This document shows positions 1-13,538 of a stretch of DNA of 44,241 nt, one piece after another. Under the pieces are notes generated by a model. It did no database searches. It was not told the DNA's origin and saw only the letters and a list, made by a program, of their open reading frames with translations. Each line of letters begins with the position of its first letter. Position 1 is the first letter of the stretch. Source of the DNA: Jaapia argillacea MUCL 33604 (taxonomy: Eukaryota; Basidiomycota; Agaricomycetes; Jaapiales; Jaapiaceae); contig KL197769.1 of the NCBI GenBank assembly GCA_000697665.1, positions 1 to 44,241 on the forward strand. The letters run 5' to 3'. Position numbers and translations under genes: made by a program.

Positions 1-3000
1 CACCGCTTGATTCGTAGGTCACACCATCAACTCTTCCCCGCTCAGTCTCATGCACAGCAGCAGTACTAGTGTAGCACCTGCCAACCTCAAGCTTCACACC
101 GCGTCGCCGCCATCGCCGCCGTTGCCACCTGCTTTTACTCAAGAGACACAGAACTCTCTGCTACTGGGGTTGGAAATTCCTGATGGTTCAAACAGATTTG
201 ATGGAGCTCTTTGGATTTCAGGATGTGTAGGGTGGCTCGGGCTCACGTCGGTTGCCTTGGTATGTCTGCTCCCGCCTTCCCCCTTGCTTACCACTCGGCG
301 TGCCTAGCCACGCTTATTCCGCACTCTCATTCCCCTCCGACCCCGATCATTTCTTCAAGGCGTTGGCTGGTTTCTTGAGGGTTGATTCGACATTGGTAGT
401 GCCTGTACTATGCACATTATTGCTATGTAAATCGTGTATCTGGGATTTTGCTCGTATGATTCCCTCTCCAGCACCTCAGGCCTTAGGCATCGATTAACTT
501 TGAGAACATGGAAACACGGATGCTCGGCATTGCAACCGACATTGCCGAACCTTGCTTGAATACAACTTGAATCTTGCTTGAATCAACAATATGTTGCTGG
601 TCTCGTGCTCGTCGAGGCAATATCCCCTGCGCTTTCTAGCTCGTCCTGCTTCACTCTTACTTATCCCTCCTCGCGGTCGTCATCGCACTAAGCTACTGAC
701 AGAGGCAGTAGCAAATCCATAATGGTACTCATGCGCAAACATTCTGTCTTTCTTTCTTCGTACACCACTGCCGCGCCTATCCTCCTCATTCTTTCGCCAT
801 AACGATCGCCGTCTCCGTCCAGAACCCTATCCCTGTCTCCTCCATCACGACAATAATCTCTCTCCCTGTCATGACATCTTCAAGAACGATAGGAGTGTTC
901 TGCGAGAGCGCCACGATAGTGCAAGGTTGTCTCAATCGCGCTACATCGCTGTACATGCATAGATTTTACGATAATGTCCAGTCGTACCAATAGGGATAAA
1001 AAAGTATGGTTGAAAGTAAATCATGATATAGTTTGAACGTGCGCTTTGCGTCCATAGAGTGAGGGATGGCTCGAGTCTACGATGGTTGGATAAAATTATA
1101 GTACTGTAGTAATCAGAACGAAGGGTGGTTCGAGAAGTCGAAGGACAAAGACCGTGTCCTGAATGCGATGATAAGGGACGGCCGGCGCCCAAACGTGGCG
1201 AGACGTCGCAAGGATGTTGTGAAAGGCATCAACCAAGCCCTACGCTCAACAGTCAGAACGAAGAGCAAGAGAGGGAAAGAAGCGGAAAACAAGACCTAAT
1301 CAGTTTGTCGCCTGTTTCACGCAATCGTACACGGCATGAAGGGATTGGAAGAATCGCGGTCCTCGTCCATGGGAAGTTCCATCTCCAGGTCGGAGGAAGC
1401 GGAGGATGTAAAGATATCAGCGACGAGGGTGAAGAGATCCATTGGTGAAGGTTGATGTTATGAAACGAGGGTATTCGGAGAGAAGTGGGGGTTCGGCGAA
1501 TCCTGTGAGGATGCTTGTGGACAGTCCAGCAGACTTATATGAGAACGACAGTTTCATTTAACACCCGCTTCACAATAGGTGGGAGAATGACAAGACCAGC
1601 AGTGTTGTTTGGTGGACTGGCGGAGCTCGGGGTGGTCATTGCGTTCAGGTTACCAGCGGCCATGGATGTCGATGCCCAATTTCCCCCCAGACAAAGAGGA
1701 CGAACCACAGGTCCTCGTTATTGTCCTGACATGGCAACAGCGTAGCAAGAAAATCAACTGGTTACGAAACGTAATGTACACTCACCAGGATTGGACGGAT
1801 CGATGATCGCATTCGACTCGTAAACCAACCGTGGTAGCGTAGCCATCATGATGGTAAAGACTAGATAAGGTGAGGGCTCGAGGACTTACAGGCTCGAGAA
1901 ACGGACAGCATGAAGGCTGGCAACAGCTATTGTGAGAGGTTGAATTTGGATCGGAAAGCCATTACTGATCGGAAAACAATGGCCACGGCACAAGAAAATG
2001 TACTGGGACTCGCGCCGCGGCGTCCAACTGAGACACAGAAGTACAATTGTCAGCCTATAAGTGTCCATTGTCTGGCTGAGTGCAACTTAGTGCCCTCCTG
2101 GCACGGATCAAATTGATCTGTGATCTCTCACTCACCTTGCCATTGTCGGATTATACGGCGTTCCTATCGGGGTAAGAACAGTCGGGAAGCGCTCAAGTCT
2201 CAGTCGAATCCTTGAAAGGGAGGGATCCAATTTGGAAAAGCATGTTCGACCCCAGCCCGGCCGCTTGCAGCCGAAATCCTCGACGTTGCCATGGCATTTT
2301 CCACTGGCATGCCATCAACGTTGAACGTTGAACGCTCAGCACTCAGCATTCACCGTGATCTTGCGTTGGACTCCCTACCGCTGGTATTTCTGACTACCAT
2401 GATGACAGAGGCAGTGTTCGAAGTTCCATTGCCATGGAAAATATCTCTAAGGGCCTTCAGTGGAACAACAAGCAATTGTTCCCAACTCTCCTCGCGTTAC
2501 GGATGATGCAAGCAACGAGGATGCACATCAGATCTTAGCATTGTGGATTGCGGCTGCCGTGAGTCTCTGGTCTTTGTTTGTATGTTTGAGCGCCGATCAC
2601 CCCAACGTTGTCATGTTCTAAAAGATTGACGCCGTAGCCGGTTTAGATACAGAAACGCTGAACAAACTCTTGATTTCTGCTCGCACCCAGTTGGAGCGAT
2701 AGCTTGTCGTACCCACTCTCCTAAGCATCTCGTTACAGCACATGGACCACGACCTTTTCATTGACTAGGTGATATGGTTCAGTACGAAAGGGCTACGAGG
2801 TCCAGTCTTTCTTTTGAGACTCCAGATTTGGCATTGCACTTACTCATCGCCCTTCTGCCCTCATCAGGAGCATCTCGTGGGCGACGAACATTGTGATTGC
2901 TCGAACCCGTCTGGTGAATGTGTTCTGACGTCCTTCTGGTGTTACTCACAACCGTCCTAGTCAAAACTGCGACCCAGATTCCCCCATGCGCCCGCATGAT

Positions 3001-3314
3001 TGTCTGCTATGATGGATAACATTGTTACCCGGTATCTATACTCCCTGCGAATTGCCAGTCATGGTCTCTGCTTGTTTTACTCTCAGTATGAGGAAAATGA
3101 AACCACTGGTTTGCTTTTCATTGGCCTGTTTGCACGGGGTGTCCTATGCTTCTTTCTCGTGTTACTTGTGACATCCTTGTGCTGTGCAATTCGTTTGTTT
3201 TCTCACTCTTTGCCCCTATTTTCGTTCCACATGGGATAAACTGTCATCCGTGAGTTACTCACAGATGTGAACAGGCCATTCTTCACTCCACACTCCACCC
3301 TTCGGACCTCCAAG
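1..3314. other. region without a supportable gene
   Basis: Only short open frames occur here, overlapping on both strands and without a recognisable domain. A TATA-like element lies on the minus strand near 1545, followed by a short minus-strand ORF from 1442 that could splice to a second exon, but its downstream sequence is open in more than one frame, so I do not call a gene. The last few hundred bases before 3315 are probably the promoter and 5' leader of the metallo-beta-lactamase gene. I see no tRNA, satellite or transposon terminus in this stretch. Confidence 0.4.
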
Positions 3315-4446
3315 ATGGCCGACCTCCAACACGAACTGAACCTATCAATCTGTAAAACCTGTGCTGTTCAATACGCCCAAACTTCTTTACGATCATACAA
3401 GCTTGGGGACGAACTCGAAGGTGATGGCTGTCCAATCTGTTTGGATCCCCGTCAGTACGTGCCTGCAACCGGACAATCATGGACATCTTGGGCTACTCTG
3501 GAACTCGATCATACGACAAAGTTGGTTCCCGAGCCAGATGACGAGAGGATAATCAGAATCGTCACCGAGCCACCTATTGGGATAGGACAGACTCGTGAGT
3601 ACTTTTATGTTGAGATGGTCGTTCATGTGCGGTTTACTTATGCTTGTGAAGCGTTTGTCATATGCACCTCGTCGGGCATATTGATTTGGGATTGTGGCTC
3701 TTATCTCTCTCAGGATACAGTCGACTCTATCCTAGCCCTCACATCACCATCAAAACCTCTCCTTGGTATAGCGATTTCCCATCCTCATTTTTTTGGAGCG
3801 TCGGTAATGTGGGCGAAGAATCTCGGTTGTAAAGTCTTCATGTGTGAATTGGATCGTGAGTGGTTTATGAGGAAGGAGGATAGTGAGGCTGTGGATGTTG
3901 TGGAGTTTTGGAAGGGTGAGAGGAAGAATTTCGGAGAGGCGTTGACTGTTATTCGATGTGGTGGTGAGTTTGACGCTCCCGGACTCGTGCTGGTCCATTT
4001 AAATGATACCAAACTCCCCATCCCAGGACATTTCCCCGGCTCGTGTGTCTTGCATTGGAACCGATCTCTAGAGTCGCTACCAACTTCCATCACATCTCTA
4101 ACCAAGAAAGGAGTCGTTTTCTGCTCTGATACCTTCATGGTCGCTCCAGATCGCAAGACACTATCTTTCATGTGGTCATACCCAAACCAGGTCCGTTCAT
4201 CCCACCCAACATTCGACGCTCGCGGCCAAAACTGGCTAACATACCAATGTCACGTAGATCCCACTTCCACCCAAGGATGTCCAAACCATCTGGAACTCCC
4301 TTCGGCCATTCCAGTTTGATGATATTTACGGAGCGTGGCCAGGGCGACTTTGTTTGAACGAGGGGAGGGAGAGGTTACTCGACGCCGCTCGGTACTTTGT
4401 GAAGATGGAGGGATGGGAGGAAGGTCAATTTGTTTTCGACGATTAA
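3315..4446 (+). CDS. metallo-beta-lactamase-fold protein (fungal family)
   Basis: Predicted soluble enzyme of the metallo-beta-lactamase fold; substrate unknown. The N-terminus has a Cys pair motif (CKTC, then CPIC) followed by DPRQYVPATGQSW, a signature of this fungal family. The fold core follows: GILIWDCGSYL, then ISHPHFFGASVMWA (metal-site H-x-H region), then FCSDTFMVAPDRKTLSFMWSYPN. Two introns are inferred. The first, 3595-3651 (57 nt), is a multiple of three, so the unspliced frame stays open. The second, 4191-4257 (67 nt, CTAAC branch point), joins YPNQ to IPLPPKDVQTIW and then FDDIYGAWPG, which is the expected C-terminus; the frame closes at TAA 4444-4446. The canonical HxHxDH is degenerate, as is common here. 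The start is the ATG at 3315; an in-frame ATG at 3267 is possible but adds an unconvincing leader. Confidence 0.85.
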
Positions 4447-4963
4447 TCTGACGGCAGGAGCAAGCGGAACGTCCTTGACCCTCGGATTATGACTGCGAGA
4501 TTTTGCATATGGACTGAGCATGAATCACCCACAGCCACGGGGTTTGTCACATGTTGAGCATCTGGCAATGCCTGCGACTCAGCGCATTGGTTCAGAGTAG
4601 TATACAGGTATACAGAGGCAACAGTACCGCAAATACACAGTTGTTGGCTTGAGTTCTGACAAGGCGAGGAATGACGCCCGATGATATACGAGTCACGCCG
4701 ATAAACTCTGCAAGGTAAGGTTTCCATAGGTTATATGACATCGTCCACTAACCAATCTGTGTTTGCATCGCCTTGCAGCTTTCGTGAACCTTCTCAACGA
4801 ATTCTTGCTTTTGTGCCACGACATTCTCATGGGAAGTTGTAGGGGAGTGAAAACCATAGCGATCTCCCTAGTAATTCTGTCTGTCATGTGTCGTTTTCGC
4901 GCGAACAGTAACACCAGTTCCTACCATGTCGAGGTTGGTTATCTTTACAGCTATGGTAGGCTT
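4447..4963. other. intergenic region with a possible tiny spliced ORF
   Basis: No confident gene. A textbook fungal intron is visible at about 4717-4779 (GTAAGG donor, CTAAC branch, TTGCAG acceptor). It would join a short plus-strand ORF starting near 4671 to an exon ending near 4842, giving a peptide of only about 36 residues. It may be a non-coding or 3' transcript of the upstream gene. The region ends at the target duplication of the solo LTR. Confidence 0.3.
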
Positions 4964-5479
4964 TGATGAAGATCTAATGAAGCAACTGGTTAGAAGCGCA
5001 CAGGTGGTGAACTCAACGTCTGTACAAAGAGATAAATCCTCAGACAAGGCTTGTAAGACTTGATCTATTAGAAAGGTAAATACCTGTACAAAGAGTTAAA
5101 CTACAAGACAGGTTAGTCCAGGAAGTACATAGGATCATACAAGAGACTTACTCCTCAGACAAGGCTTGTAAGACTTGATCTGAGGAGCTGAGGACGCAAC
5201 CCACACAGTTTATATAGACTACAGAGAATAGCATGACGTCATAGAAAGAAATGCATAGAAAAGGGTAGAAACTGTGATCACACAATACTGAGCAAGGATG
5301 ATGCGAGGATGGGCAAAGGATTGCTCTATCTACTGACTAACTATCTTACTCAGCTACCTACCAGATGACATCACACTGACTGAGACTGTGTAAGTCGCAT
5401 TCTGGCAAGTTCCGTCAAGGACAAGCAGCGCGTCTGTGACTGTGACATCACATGATAGTGACATCACACTGCTTCAACA
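4964..5479. mobile_element. solo LTR of an LTR retrotransposon
   Basis: The element starts TGATGAAG and ends CTTCAACA, so it has TG...CA termini inside an imperfect 8-bp inverted repeat. It is flanked by a perfect 5-bp duplication GGCTT (4959-4963 and 5480-5484), the hallmark of retroviral-type integrase. Its 516-bp size is typical of fungal LTRs. A TATATAG promoter-like box lies at 5211-5217 and a 30-bp direct repeat lies inside. No gag, pol or second LTR is present, so the internal part was lost by LTR-LTR recombination. Superfamily (Copia or Gypsy) cannot be decided from the LTR alone. Confidence 0.8.
5037..5181. repeat. 30-bp perfect direct repeat inside the LTR
   Basis: The same 30 bases, beginning TCCTCAGACAAGG, occur at 5037-5066 and 5152-5181. 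A shorter word, CTGTACAAAGAG, is also repeated around them. They probably belong to the LTR U3 region (enhancer-type repeats), since the TATA-like box lies just downstream of the second copy. Confidence 0.75.
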
Positions 5480-5977
5480 GGCTTTTCATCAGTTCGTGTA
5501 ACGAATCTACTTCCAGTAGCTTTCCCAACCCTCTATCATCTCTAACTATCCCGACCACCAGGTGATTAGAATCCCATCCTTCTAATTCGCCTTATCTCCA
5601 TATTGCTCAGTCTCGTTACTAAGTCTGGTTTTCGTTCCAAGCACGACACTTCCAATCATCCCAAGCATTGGATTGCCGACGTCCACGACTCACAGTCCCT
5701 ATGCTTCTTCCTCTAACAACAGCAACTCCTCCGGCGTCGCTCTCCAGATACCCCCCTGGGATACTTTCATATGCATTGGTCTCGGTTTAATTATGAATGG
5801 ATTAGTATGAGGTCAGAGGTGGGACGTTGAACGAGGCGGCAAGTTCAATTTGGGTTGACCTTGGTATAGTACAGCTTCTTTTCCGCCACCATCGACACAC
5901 TGTCGTTATTTCTTCCGAATTCAAGTTCATTCTTTCTATCAAAACATACAAACAATTTCCGTTCTCTTCTCCCCAGC
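5480..5977. other. intergenic region after the solo LTR
   Basis: Contains the second GGCTT target duplication and the 3' flank of the first aldo/keto reductase gene. No coding or RNA feature is recognised. Confidence 0.4.
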
Positions 5978-7564
5978 TTACCAACCCAACTGCGCATAAT
6001 TCCACCCATAAACTTTCCCTTTAGAATCAGCCTTGTTACACAACCTCTCCTCCCTATCGAGCGCACAAATAGCTTCGAAATCGGTTTGGGAGAGTTTGGG
6101 GATCTAGCGGGGAGCGTTAGCGTCATGCGTCAATGGTGCACCGGTAACGGCGACGGCGACGGCAGGAATGACGGGGGCGAGGACGGGGACAGGAATGAGG
6201 CCGAGAGGGGAATAAAGAAGAAGACGAAACATACCACCAAATTCCCTTTCTGATGCTCCCCATTCGCACTCTTCGGAACCGCAGCGTTCCCTCTCAACAA
6301 ATGCCACGCCAAGATTATCTGAGCTGGCATAACTCCATATTTGGAGGCGAGGGAGGTTATGGTTGGGTCTGAGCGGACTGTTGCGTAGCCTGCGGGAGTA
6401 TGATGAGTTGGGGTGAGTTCGCGTGATGGTAGAAGGGAGCTAAGGGGGTAGAAAGGAGAGAGGACGTACCGGTAGGTGTATAAGCGATCACCTTGATCCC
6501 CTTACTCGCACAATACTCCATAAGAGCGGGTTGTTGGAGGTAAGGATGTAACCTATCCACCATCCCTCGTTAACACACCTCTTCTCTCTGAAGACAAGGG
6601 AGGGGGCGTACTCGAGTTGGTTAGCAGCGGGCATCACTTTCGCCGATTTGATCAGTTGTTCTAATCTGAAAGGAACGTGTCGGTGGTTAGATCTCATACG
6701 ACGAAAGCAAAGGAAGGAAGAGGGACTAACGTCTTGACGCTAAAATTACTAACCCCGATAGCTCGAGCTTTCCCACTTGCGTATACTTTCTCCATTTGTT
6801 CCCAGACTTGAGCGAATTTGGGTGGGTCGTTTACTATGAGTTCGCCGGAGGCGTCTTTGGGGTCGTCGTTGCCGTCTGTAGACATGCACATAATCAGGAT
6901 GGAGACAGTAGGAGTGGGGTACTGAGGGAGGAGGGAGGGAGGGACAAAGGTACTAACCAACATAAGCCTCCGATTGCGGCCAATGAACGAGATACAAATC
7001 AACATAATCAAGCCCCAACCTCTCCAAACTCTCATTGATGGAATATTCAACTTTGCCACCATGATGAGGTCTATAACGCCACACACAAGTATCAACACTT
7101 GCCACTCCTGAGGGGAGGGTGGGGGGGAGGAGACGTACGGCAATTTGGTAGTGACGAAGATATCTTCTCTAGGGATACCAGAAGCTCGGATCGCTTTTCC
7201 AACCACCACTTCCGTTCCTACACCCCACTAAGTTTTTAGTAGATGTTAGTGAACGAGGGTGAGGGGGGGGGACGGACCGTATCCGTGGGCTGTATCCAAA
7301 TGTCTATACCCAGCCTACCCATCAACCCAAATCACCGTTAACGCGTATTGAGGAGTGAGGGAAGGAAGGGAAGGGTACCTTCAGAGCGGTCAAGATCCAA
7401 GGTTCAGCAGCAGCTCTCTCCGCCTCCGTCACACCACCCCAACATCCAAGCCCTACACCACCAAAGTTTAATAAACACCCCGCATCAAAAGCGGTAAGGA
7501 AAGACCAACCGATAGCGGGCATTGGAGCGCCTGTGTTAAGTGTAAGACGTGGGATTGACGACAT
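5978..7564 (-). CDS. aldo/keto reductase (paralogue 1)
   Basis: Cytosolic NAD(P)H-dependent oxidoreductase of the AKR superfamily, reducing aldehydes or ketones; the specific substrate is unknown. About ten exons are inferred. The N-terminus MSSIPRLTLNTGAPMPAIG splices to LGCWGGVTEAE. The catalytic tetrad is visible in order: Asp and Tyr in [14 protein letters not shown], Lys in FVTTKLP, His in DLYLVHWPQ. Further AKR signatures are GKARAIGVSNFSVK, PAANQLEVHPYLQQ and GNAAVPKS (NADP-phosphate loop). The C-terminus RLCNKADSKGKVYGWNYAQLGW ends at the stop complementary to 5978-5980. The order and closure of exons indicate an intact gene. It is a tandem paralogue of the gene at 8251-9927. Several introns begin with long sense-strand CT-rich tracts. 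Confidence 0.85.
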
Positions 7565-7883
7565 GGTACGTATGTATCTCTGGGGGATGCAAGGAGTCGA
7601 ACGAGTGTGGTTCGCATCTTAAATACGGAGTTCAGATATCGTTAGGTGTGGCTGACTGAGCAAATGGATATCTTGGGGGCATCAGGTGAAGCTTGCATCC
7701 TGGAAAATGCGGGGTGGGAGGAGAACCGATTTCCGTGGTTTCGCCGAAATAGTGTACGGACCGGACCTTAACCCCGACGCGGTTATCAACGGAGGCTTGA
7801 CGTTTCGGCGAAGGCGATCTTGATCAATGTGTACTTACGATATCGATGGTAGTTGCAATAGAGGAGGAAGACGAGGAAGAGAC

Positions 7884-7889
7884 AAAAAA
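7884..7889 (-). terminator. RNA polymerase III terminator of tRNA-Ala
   Basis: A run of six T on the minus strand lies one base beyond the tRNA 3' end, as expected for Pol III termination. Confidence 0.8.
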
Positions 7890-7890
7890 G

Positions 7891-7976
7891 TGGACTAGAA
7901 GGGATTTGAACCCTTGACCTCACGCAAACATTTAGAAAATGCAAAGCGTGCGCGCTAACCACTGTGCTACAAGCCC
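7891..7976 (-). tRNA. tRNA-Ala(UGC), with 13-nt intron
   Basis: The 86-nt gene folds as a tRNA: acceptor GGGCTTG/CTAGTCC, D-arm around GCACAGTGGTTAGCGC, anticodon stem CACGC/GCGTG and T-arm AAGGG-TTCAAAT-CCCTT. The anticodon TGC is complementary to 7941-7943. The acceptor stem holds the G3:U70 wobble pair that defines alanine tRNAs, supporting the call over Cys(GCA). The anticodon loop is 20 nt, so a 13-nt intron follows position 37, the canonical site for nuclear tRNA splicing. One U6:U67 mismatch and an A12:C23 mismatch in the D stem are noted. The discriminator base is A; CCA is not encoded. Confidence 0.93.
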
Positions 7977-8250
7977 ATGAATGGGCGAGGAGAAAGGGCA
8001 ATCATGAAGTCTCAGGTCTAAGCTGGTCATGGGAACCACAAAGGGCGAAGCAAGAAATCACACAAGCGAGCTGTTTCACCCATCATCCCTATAATTCTCG
8101 ACAAGATATGTTCTCTCAATGCCTCACGAACCACTTCACGCCAGCAGGTCTTGTAACCGTACTCCCAACGACAAAAATGCTAGTAATCTTACACCTTCTC
8201 ATTCAATTTCCGTCTTCTTCCCAAGTCAAGTTCTCCACAAGCCCGCCCCC

Positions 8251-9927
<1,677 letters not shown>

Positions 9928-10279
9928 GGTTTGCAAGTATCGAGGTAAGCGTGAACTGGCATGTAACCAAGACAGCGCGAGAGCTTTATAGGATCGCACA
10001 CGGACTACCGCGCGCTGACTGAGCAAGCCATGGCATCGTCAGGTGAAGCAAGCAGAACGAAGGCAAGTGCAGAGGTTTCCCCGATCGGGCCGATATCCGC
10101 GACCCTAACCTCACCCATCCACGGTCACGTGTACTTGTCTTGGAGTTCCGAGACAACTTGTCATTTCGAAGACATCCACTCCAACTCCACCTCCAATGCC
10201 ACGATGGCAATGAGATCATGCATGGCTCCCTTTATCTTCCCCTTCGAATTCGTTCACACCCCTTCACCCAACTCCCAGC
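9928..10279. promoter_or_regulatory. shared divergent promoter region
   Basis: A 352-bp interval between the divergent starts of AKR paralogue 2 (minus) and the amino acid transporter (plus). It must hold both core promoters. I see no canonical TATA box or known operator that I can name. Confidence 0.4.
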
Positions 10280-13023
10280 ATGGCTGACTTTGAGAAACAT
10301 CCCAGACCGAGCGTCGACCATGATACACACGACAGTTCCACTCATCAATCTCTCGACGACCGTCTCGTCACTCCCAATGCACCCCACAACCGCAAGCTAG
10401 GTGAAAAAGGCGCGGATGCCACAGTCACACCCGCCGACGCTGAAGACTACGACGTTTATGGTGATGAGGGGAATGATAGTACGTCTCCACCACCCCCTAC
10501 CTCTGAGTTGCTCTTAATCTTCTTGTCGGCAGTCAAGTACCGAACTATGCACTGGTGGAAAGCAGCTGCTTTAATGCTCGCAGAGACGGTCTCCCTAGGC
10601 ATCCTAAGCATCCCAAGCGTCTTTGCAAAAGTAGGCATGGTAGCAGGCTGTTTCCTCGTAATCGTACGTCCCTCTCCCTCTCCCCTCCCTCCCTCCCCCT
10701 CCCTTCTCCACCCCACAAACCTCAACCATTTACCCCGAAATCAGGGCCTAGGAGCGATAGCAACAGCGACAGGCTACATGATCGGTCAATTCAAAATCCG
10801 CTATCCCCAAGTCCACAACATGGCAGACGCAGGTCAAATCATCTTTGGTCCAGTTGGGAGAGAAGTGTTAGGGTTCGCTCAAGTCGTTTTTTTGGTTTTC
10901 ATTTGTGGGAGTCATGTTTTGACTGGGTTGATCGCTTTTGATACTAGTGCGTTGCCTTCCTTTCTCCCCCCTCCCCCTCATTCTCTCCCTTCGTTTCTCT
11001 TCGCACCTCCTACATTACTAACCCACATCCACCCCCAAATAGTAACATCCGGAGCATCATGCTCGATAGTCTGGGCACTCATAGTCGCAATAATCGGTTT
11101 TGTCTTGACCCTCCCTCGAACACTAGGCGGGATATCGTATATGAGCGTCATTTCCTTCATCTCCATCATCTGTACGTTCCTTCCATTTTCGTTGGCTTGC
11201 TTGCTAAGTACAAAACTCTCCTCAACCTAATATATCTAATCCAACGCCTTAATAGCCGCAGTCTTCATAACGATGATAGGAGTAGGAGTCGAAGGACACA
11301 AAAGCCCGATAAGCGCCTCTGCGAACTTGAGTTTCGCAACTGGCTTCTTGGCTGTTACCGATATCGTCCGTCGCCCCCCCTTTCATTTTATTTTATCTTG
11401 CGGGACCTATTGATTTTTTTGGGTAGATATTCGCTTATGCAGGTGAGTACCGGTGTTGTGAAAGGGAATGTTGATGAGACTAAATTTGGTGCGGGAAGGA
11501 CATGTTGCGTTTTTGGTGTTTATTTCTGAGATGAAACAACCTAAGGTCAGTTTCCCTCCTGCCTTTCCCTCCTTTCTCCCTCCCTTTCTCCCCTCCCCCC
11601 CTCCCCATCTCCCTTATTGCTCCCACACACGCACCCCCTCTAACGCACCCGAAAATAGGACTTCCCAAAAGCCCTCTACTTCCTCCAAATAGCAGATACG
11701 ACACTCTACCTCATAGTCGGCGTGGTAGTTTATGCGTTTGCAGGTGCTGGGACCGTTTCTCCTGCTCTTGGTATGTTCAGTCTGGCATATACTCATCCCA
11801 CCTCCACCACTAACTCTGTCGTCGACGTGTAGGTAATACGGGACCGACGTTGAGGAAAATAGCTTATGGGATAGCGTTACCTACTATTATAGTTGCTGGT
11901 GTTATTAATGGGCATGTTTGTGCCAAGTTGGTACGTCACACCATCTTTATCACTTTTGGAGTGATAATTTACCCAGTTACTGCTTTTGTAGGCGCTTATT
12001 AGAGTGTGAGTCCCCACTCTTCTCCTCCCCTCCTTCCCTCCTTATCGATTGACCAGCCTAATGAAACGAAACCAATGTACTGATCGAGAAAAACAGGTTC
12101 CGAAAGAAAGATGGTAGTAAATCTATGCATATGAGTTCACATACTTTAAGGGGGTGGGTAACTTGGGTAGCGATATGTTTGACGATTTGGGCTTTGGCGT
12201 TTATCATTGCTGAAGTGTGAGTCTTCCCTTCACCCATATCACCGATTACCTGAGTTGATGACATTGTGTTGGGTTGGGTTGATGGTGGATTAGGATCCCG
12301 TTCTTTAATGATTTATTGGGAGTGATAAGTTCGTTGTTTGCTAGTTGGTTCACTTATGGTATCTCTGTACGCCCCCCCCCTCTCTCCCTCTCTCTCTTCA
12401 CCCTCCCTCTCGTTCTGTACCCTCGCTCTTGCCCAGCGACACTCGCTTACCACGACGTTTTGAACAGGGGATATTTTATTTCCATTTGACTCCGAGGTCG
12501 GAATGGTGGTCGACGAGGAGACAGAAGATGAAAGCTGTATTTTGGGGGTTCACGGTTTTTGTGAGTTCCTTTTATGTTGAATTGCTTTCCGACGTCTCTT
12601 GGTGCCGTTGTCACTCCTCTTTGTTTCGCGCTGGGCTGCGTCGGGATGAAAAGGTGTTTGGTCAGCGAGGTGCTCTCAATATTAATGGCGATGCGCGATG
12701 AGATGATGCGTGTTGACCAGCGTGACGCCACTCGTCGTGGTGATGCACGATGATAATGCGAGGGTGTCGTAGTTGGGAACGATGATTCACACCGAAAACA
12801 ATTACTGAAAACCTCGTTTCCATTTTTTCGCAGATGGGAGCTTTTATAATGGTAGCGGGCATGTATGCCAGCATCAGTAGCATCGTCGACGGTGAGTCAT
12901 CCTCCCCCCCACGCCTTGCGTCATATATCTACGGTTCGGTGTTGACGTTTGTTGGTTGGCGTAGGCTATAAGAGTGGGAGTTATTCGAGTCCGTTTACTT
13001 GTGCGAGTCAAGCGCTGGTTTGA
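10280..13023 (+). CDS. amino acid transporter, Mtr-like (Aa_trans family)
   Basis: Polytopic membrane permease related to the neutral/aromatic amino acid permeases of filamentous fungi (N. crassa Mtr type). A hydrophilic N-terminus of about 70 residues precedes KYRTMHWWKAAALMLAETVS, a family hallmark, then GILSIPSVFAKVGMVAG (TM1), GLGAIATATGYMIGQFK, a helix ending HVLTGLIAF, VWALIVAIIGFVLTLPRT, then the segments FAYAGHVAFLVFISEMKQP, LIVGVVVYAFAGAG, IALPTIIVAGVINGHVC, WVAICLTIWALAFIIAEVIPFFN and AVFWGFTVFMGAFIMVAG. About eleven TM helices fit the family. Roughly twelve short introns with GT-AG ends are required; all exon joins I tested stay in frame to TGA 13021-13023. Many introns carry CT-rich tracts just after the donor. 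Likely plasma membrane uptake by proton symport (family knowledge). Confidence 0.85.
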
Positions 13024-13538
13024 GTTTCTTACTCTGATGAGTGGATTTTGTAAGAGATTGTATGGAAGTAGTAGTAGTAGTCATGTCCCCGTTTGCGGAC
13101 GTTAGTACCCTAGAGCTTCATTCATAATTCCTGTACGACTATGTATGCTTGTCTTGTATCTATCAATCATCTCCCCTTCTCGAAAGCCATGTGAAATGGT
13201 TTGTATGAACGCTGTCTCGTTTGAAACAAGTCGTTATCCCAACGCCAAACCTGATAGTTCCTCATCTTCTTTCCAAAGGAGAAATATATGAGATACATTT
13301 GTGAGGTCGATTGGAGTACATGGAAAAGTGATGAAGGACGAGCTGATTATAGGATCTGTATGATGTCTGAGGGAGTGATACAACTTCAGGGCTACAATAA
13401 ATATACGAAGCTGGGGTCATGATAAACAAAACGCAAAATTCTACGATTCTCTTCCTCTTTCACTTCAACGTACTCTCTTACCAAAATCGTTCACGCTCTC
13501 AGACCTACAAGTGTCCCCCGCCTCAGACCAACAAGCGT
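13024..13538. other. convergent intergenic region
   Basis: Holds the 3' ends of the plus-strand transporter and the minus-strand MARVEL-like gene. No further gene is seen. Confidence 0.5.

Noticed and set aside
1125-1448. Plus-strand 107-codon ORF and overlapping Lys/Arg-rich frame
   Set aside because: Three frames plus an antisense spliced candidate are equally plausible, and none has a recognisable domain or a supported start.
3785-4171. 128-codon antisense ORF
   Set aside because: Shadow of the metallo-beta-lactamase exon, which has clear family motifs in its own frame.
7941-7943. tRNA-Cys(GCA) reading of the same tRNA
   Set aside because: The 5-bp anticodon stem fixes positions 34-36 as TGC, and the G3:U70 pair is the alanine identity element.
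7786-8001. Minus-strand ORF with the typical Ser-Arg-Val-Gln-Ile-Pro string
   Set aside because: It is a translation of the tRNA-Ala gene and its flanks, not a protein gene.
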